This document shows, piece after piece, positions 24,468 to 27,332 of a stretch of DNA of 27,332 bases. The position numbers and the translations under genes were made by a program. The notes under the pieces are model-generated. The model saw only the letters and a list, made by a program, of their open reading frames with translations. It had not been told where the DNA came from and ran no database searches. The stretch spans positions 1-27,332 of the forward strand of contig PMJT01000040.1 in the NCBI GenBank assembly GCA_003158495.1, in the 5' to 3' direction. The stretch's first letter is position 1, and every line of letters starts with the position of its first letter. The DNA is from Chloroflexota bacterium (lineage in GTDB: Bacteria > Chloroflexota > Limnocylindria > Limnocylindrales > CSP1-4).

Positions 24468-24893
24468 TCGAACAGCCGCTCGTCGGCTCGCCTCCTGAGA
24501 AGGCGCTGAAAATAGTTCTCGCCCCGCGAACCTTTTGACGCACTCGTCCGTCTCTTCTATCAGAGACGTGCGCAGGGCGCGTTTGGTGGTGAGGTCGATC
24601 GGCGCAAGACGGAGCGCCGTCTGAGGTGGCGGTCTCACCCCAACGCAACGGATGTTTGCGGACAACCTGGGGGGATCCGCTCACACCGGCCCTGCGCCGT
24701 CTCTTTTTCGGCGACCCGGCGGCGCGATTGCTACCGCCAGGTCGGGCATCGGTCCTCCACTGCGCCGGACCGGAAGACGAACCGGCCGCGATGGTACGAT
24801 CCGGCCGAAGGACGAGGCTCCCCGCGGGAGTGAGCTGGAGCGCGGGCTCAACCACGCCGCCCAGACCCGTCCCCGTGAGCCAGGAGCTGCCCC
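24468..24893. other. 426-bp non-coding leader between orphan pyrG tail and aldolase gene
   Basis: No convincing gene. Structures seen: AGCCG/CGGCT hairpin (24474-24488) 12 nt after the orphan stop, probably the original pyrG 3' structure; AGACGG-AGCG-CCGTCT stem (24607-24622); CGCCG/CGGCG with a T-rich loop (24695-24713); CTCCC-CGC-GGGAG (24818-24830). Two candidate promoters are listed separately. A structured 5' leader or small RNA is possible but no known riboswitch pattern is recognised. Confidence 0.5.
24535..24563 (+). promoter_or_regulatory. Candidate promoter upstream of the aldolase gene
   Basis: TTGACG (24535-24540), 17-bp spacer, TATCAG (24558-24563). It would give a leader of about 320 nt. 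A nearer alternative is the extended -10 TGGTACGAT (24792-24800) without a visible -35. The -35 hexamer matches that of the rho and importer promoters. Confidence 0.45.
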
Positions 24894-25571
24894 ATGAAGA
24901 TCTTCCTCGACACGGCCGAGATCGAAGAGATCAAGACCGCCGCCCGCTGGGGCGTCCTCGACGGCGTCACCACGAACCCGAGCCTCTACGCAAAGGTCGG
25001 CGGGTCGTACGACGCCATCCTCCAGCAGATCTGCAAGATCACCCCCGGACCCGTTTCGGCCGAGGTTATTTCCGACGACGTCGAGGGAATGCTCGAAGAG
25101 GGGCGCCACTTCGCCAAGCTCGCCCCGAACATCGTCGTCAAGGTCGCCATGAGCGAGAACGGCCTCGAAGCGATCTCGCGGTTCGCCGACGAAGGCATCA
25201 AGACCAACTGCACCCTCATCTTCAGCACCAACCAGGGGCTCCTCGCCGCGAAGGCCGGGGCCAGCATCATTTCCCCGTTCGTCGGCCGGCTCGACGACAT
25301 CAACCAGGACGGCATGACGGTCATCCGTGAGCTGACCGAGATCTTCTCGCTGTACGACATCGAGTCCGAGGTCCTGGCCGCGTCGATCCGCAATCCGCTG
25401 CACGTGACACAGGCTGCGATGGCCGGCGCCCACATCGCCACCCTGCCCATGAAGGTCCTGCAGCAGATGGTTCACCATCCGCTGACCGACAAGGGCATCG
25501 TCCAGTTCAAGAAGGACTGGGAATCCGCCCGCCAGGCCGCCGGCCACGACGCGACCGGCCACGACGCCTGA
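24894..25571 (+). CDS. Transaldolase-like / fructose-6-phosphate aldolase (TalC/FSA type)
   Basis: 225 residues, the short single-domain subfamily of transaldolases. Asp6 (FLDTAEI), Thr27-Asn28 (GVTTNPS), the Schiff-base Lys83 (NIVVKVAMSENGL), NCTLIFSTNQGLLAAKAGASIISPFVGRLDD and the VLAASIRNPLHVTQAAMAGAHIATLP block are all present. Works in the non-oxidative pentose phosphate pathway or as an aldolase. AGGAG 7 nt upstream of the ATG. A member of the pyrG-tal-rho neighbourhood, thus backbone and not island, though its pentose-phosphate role complements xylose use. The C-terminal tail holds a short tandem repeat (AGHDATGHDA). Confidence 0.92.
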   Translation: MKIFLDTAEIEEIKTAARWGVLDGVTTNPSLYAKVGGSYDAILQQICKITPGPVSAEVISDDVEGMLEEGRHFAKLAPNIVVKVAMSENGLEAISRFADEGIKTNCTLIFSTNQGLLAAKAGASIISPFVGRLDDINQDGMTVIRELTEIFSLYDIESEVLAASIRNPLHVTQAAMAGAHIATLPMKVLQQMVHHPLTDKGIVQFKKDWESARQAAGHDATGHDA

Positions 25572-25573
25572 TT

Positions 25574-25615
25574 CGGCCGGCGAAGGCCCTCGATCCGGCC
25601 GCGGCATGACCGCGG
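25574..25615 (+). promoter_or_regulatory. Nested hairpins around the EamA start codon
   Basis: CGGCCGG (25574-25580) / CCGGCCG (25595-25601) sits just after the aldolase stop. CCGCGG (25599-25604) / CCGCGG (25610-25615) places the next gene's ATG (25606-25608) inside a 5-nt loop. No Shine-Dalgarno sequence is visible. The two stems overlap by three bases and are mutually exclusive, so one could switch the other. Function inferred and uncertain. Confidence 0.3.
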
Positions 25616-26559
25616 AATCGGCGAGCGGATCCGCGCCGACGACCCCCGGGGCCGGTGGATCGACGCGGACGAGTTCCGATGCCCGGCTGGACGCGGTCCC
25701 GCCTGAATTGCTGATCCTGACCGGCGCCCTCTCCGTCCAGTTCGGCGCCGGCCTGGCAACAACTCTGCTCCGTGACTACGGGCCGCTGCCCGTCGTCTCG
25801 ATGCGCATCGTCTTCGGGGCGATCCTGCTGCTTGCGTTCCAGCCCGTGAAGCTCCGGGGCGCGAGCCGCGAGGCCCTGGCCACGTGCGTGGTCCTGGGCC
25901 TGATCCTCGCGGCGATGAACTCGCTCTTCTACGTGGCCCTGACGCGGATTCCACTCGGCGTCGCCGTCACGATCGAGTTCTGGGGGCCACTCACCGTGGC
26001 CGTGCTCGGTTCGCGCCGCCTGCTGGACCTCGTTTGGGTGGCTCTGGCTGCGGCGGGGATCTACACCCTGGCGGGCGGTCGATTCGTGGCCGATGACGCC
26101 GTGGGCTTGATGGCGGTCTTCGGCGCCGGCGCGTGCTGGGCGTTGTACATCGTCACGGGCAGGAGGATGGCGCCGTACTGGCCGGACGGTCGAGGCCTGA
26201 CGCTGGCCATGGTGGTGGCGTCCGTTGTCGTCCTGCCGGTCTCGTTCGGCCTCTCGAACTTTGGGCCGCTCGCCGCGGCGCCTCTGGCCATCGCCGGCGG
26301 TGTGGTCGTGGCCCTCTTCAGCAGCGCCATCCCGTACACCGCCGAGATCGCGGCCCTGCGCCGTCTCCCCGCGGCCACGTTCGGCGTGCTGATGAGCCTC
26401 GAGCCGGCGATCGCCGCCACCGTCGGGTTCGTCCTACTCCACCAGACCCTCGACGCCCTGGACCTCGTGGCGATCGTGTTTGTCGGCCTGGCAAGCGTCG
26501 GCGCGAGCCTCTCGGCACGACGCCAGACGGTTGCGGCGGGGGAACTGGAGGCCGCCTGA
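25606..26559 (+). CDS. EamA/DMT-family exporter (RhtA-like)
   Basis: 317-residue membrane protein with about ten hydrophobic segments in two EamA halves, preceded by a Ser/Thr/Gly-rich cytoplasmic tail of about 32 residues. Family-typical stretches include ALTRIPLGVAVTIEFWGPLTVAVLGSRR in the first half and SSAIPYTAEIAALRRLPAATFGVLMSLEPAIAATVGFVLL in the second, close to the threonine/homoserine exporter RhtA group. Substrate unknown, likely an amino acid or metabolite. Follows the aldolase gene by 34 bp. Start as given lacks a ribosome site, so a downstream start cannot be excluded. Confidence 0.88.
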   Translation: MTAESASGSAPTTPGAGGSTRTSSDARLDAVPPELLILTGALSVQFGAGLATTLLRDYGPLPVVSMRIVFGAILLLAFQPVKLRGASREALATCVVLGLILAAMNSLFYVALTRIPLGVAVTIEFWGPLTVAVLGSRRLLDLVWVALAAAGIYTLAGGRFVADDAVGLMAVFGAGACWALYIVTGRRMAPYWPDGRGLTLAMVVASVVVLPVSFGLSNFGPLAAAPLAIAGGVVVALFSSAIPYTAEIAALRRLPAATFGVLMSLEPAIAATVGFVLLHQTLDALDLVAIVFVGLASVGASLSARRQTVAAGELEAA

Positions 26560-26563
26560 CGCC

Positions 26564-26584
26564 GCGCCGGAGGCGACCCGGCGT
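26564..26584 (+). terminator. Hairpin after the EamA gene
   Basis: CGCCGG (26565-26570) pairs with CCGGCG (26578-26583) over a 7-nt loop, extendable by a G-T pair, starting 4-5 nt after the stop. No T tract. Confidence 0.4.
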
Positions 26585-26626
26585 GAGCGAGCGGGGAATC
26601 GACCCTGGGTTCATACGTCTCGCAGG

Positions 26627-26655
26627 TTGACGCCACTCGCAGGGGCAGGTATTCT
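26627..26655 (+). promoter_or_regulatory. Promoter of rho
   Basis: TTGACG (26627-26632), exactly 17 bp, TATTCT (26650-26655): the best sigma-70-type match in the window. Start of transcription near 26662 leaves about 65 nt before the first in-frame ATG of rho. Confidence 0.6.
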
Positions 26656-26726
26656 CCGCCTCGCCCCGACCGTGTAATCCCCGCAGCGGACTGATTCCGC
26701 GCGAACCCGCACGGCACCTTCCCCAC

Positions 26727-27332
26727 ATGAGTCCTCACCCCATGCCTGCCAACGGTCCAGACCCTCGTTCACGCAACCGCCGCCCTCGCCGACGTCCCGC
26801 CGGCCGGACACCAATGGCGGAGTACGACGAATTCCAGGATGGCGACAGCCGCGACCTCGACATCAACGAACTGACCGGGATGAGCGTCAACGAGCTGCAG
26901 ACGGTCGGCCGCGACCTCGAGATGGAAGAGGAAGGCGCCGGCAAGGAAGAACTCGTCGACCGGATCCTGGCGCGTCAGAGCGAGCTGGCAGGCCACGCCT
27001 ACGCGACCGGCATCCTGGATATCGTCGAGGAAGGCTTCGGGTTCATGCGCCGCCACGGCCTCATGCCGACGCCGGACGACGTTTACGTTTCGTCGAGCCA
27101 GATCCGTCGCTTCGGACTCCGCATCGGCGATCGCATCAGCGGCTCGGTCCGCGCCCCGCGCGAGGGTGAGAAGTACTGGGGCATGATCCGGGTAGACCGG
27201 GTCAACGGCGTAGATCCGGATACCGCCAAGCGCCGCCCGCGCTTCGAGGACCTGACGCCGGTCCACCCGGACGTCCTGATCAACCTCGAGACGGACCCGA
27301 AGAACCTCAGCCAGCGGCTGATCAACCTGGTC
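26727..27332 (+). CDS. rho: Transcription termination factor Rho, N-terminal part (runs off window)
   Basis: Hexameric RNA helicase that ends transcription; only the first 202 codons are present. From the ATG at 26727 an Arg/Pro-rich extension of 29 residues leads to an internal Met (26814). The Rho N-terminal helix domain follows (DINELTGMSVNELQTVGRDL ... GKEELVDRILARQSE). Then comes the cold-shock-like RNA-binding domain (GILDIVEEGFGFMRR, DDVYVSSSQIRRFGLRIGDRISGSVR, GEKYWGMIRVDRVNG) and the RRPRFEDLTPVHPD linker. The ATPase domain lies beyond the window. Three in-frame ATGs (26727, 26742, 26814) all lack a good ribosome site, so the true start is open. Confidence 0.93.
   Translation, partial: MSPHPMPANGPDPRSRNRRPRRRPAGRTPMAEYDEFQDGDSRDLDINELTGMSVNELQTVGRDLEMEEEGAGKEELVDRILARQSELAGHAYATGILDIVEEGFGFMRRHGLMPTPDDVYVSSSQIRRFGLRIGDRISGSVRAPREGEKYWGMIRVDRVNGVDPDTAKRRPRFEDLTPVHPDVLINLETDPKNLSQRLINLV

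Noticed and set aside
24463..24490. GGTTCGAAC resembling a tRNA T-loop at the right repeat edge
   Set aside because: The flanking bases do not form the 5-bp T stem and no anticodon or acceptor arm can be drawn, so this is not a tRNA or tRNA remnant by eye.
25538..25568. Tandem GGCCACGACGC units at the end of the aldolase gene
   Set aside because: Just two copies encoding a variable C-terminal tail; looks like slippage rather than an element.

Overview
The window is high-GC bacterial chromosome. It opens inside pyrG (CTP synthase) and closes inside rho. The backbone pyrG - transaldolase-like aldolase - (EamA transporter) - rho resembles the old pyrG/tal/rho neighbourhood of Bacillus-type Firmicutes and relatives. 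With the high GC, a high-GC Terrabacteria lineage such as Chloroflexota is a reasonable but unproven guess. No rRNA, tRNA, CRISPR or transposase was found.

The main structural result is a ~23.2 kb catabolic island between pyrG and the aldolase gene. The last ~50 codons of pyrG, plus the stop and 5 nt beyond, occur twice in direct orientation: 1140-1295 (3' end of the intact gene) and 24312-24467 (an orphan fragment before the aldolase gene). The copies match at 152 of 156 positions, and three of the four differences are synonymous. The geometry is that of an element integrated into the 3' end of pyrG that restores the gene on the left and leaves the displaced 3' end on the right. No integrase, relaxase or transposase lies between the repeats, so the mechanism is unresolved.

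The island cargo is one coherent programme for pentosans (xylan/arabinoxylan). Left end, minus strand: a LacI-type regulator and a GH10 xylanase without a signal peptide. A divergent control region carries two exact 20-bp tandem operator-like sites. Plus strand: lipoprotein + two permeases of a CUT1 sugar ABC importer (no ATPase), Gfo/Idh/MocA dehydrogenase, SDR, second Gfo/Idh protein (altered EKP motif), tautomerase, GH3 glycosidase, xylose isomerase, SMP-30-type lactonase, IlvD/Edd pentonate dehydratase preceded by a coupled 49-codon ORF, ThuA-like protein, Zn-alcohol dehydrogenase, SDR of the Caulobacter D-xylose dehydrogenase type, aldo/keto reductase, aldehyde dehydrogenase and a VOC protein. 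A second Zn-alcohol dehydrogenase runs on the minus strand at the right end.

Inferred flow: oligosaccharides are imported and cut in the cytoplasm by GH10 and GH3. Free pentose then goes either through xylose isomerase or through an oxidative Weimberg-like route (dehydrogenase, lactonase, dehydratase, semialdehyde dehydrogenase). Both routes are incomplete in the window: no xylulokinase and no recognisable 2-keto-3-deoxypentonate dehydratase or aldolase. The tautomerase, VOC protein, ThuA protein and variant Gfo/Idh protein are the unexplained members and the best place to look for new chemistry.

Right flank (24468-27332): an orphaned leader with candidate promoters, the FSA/TalC-type aldolase, an EamA exporter and the start of rho with its own good promoter.
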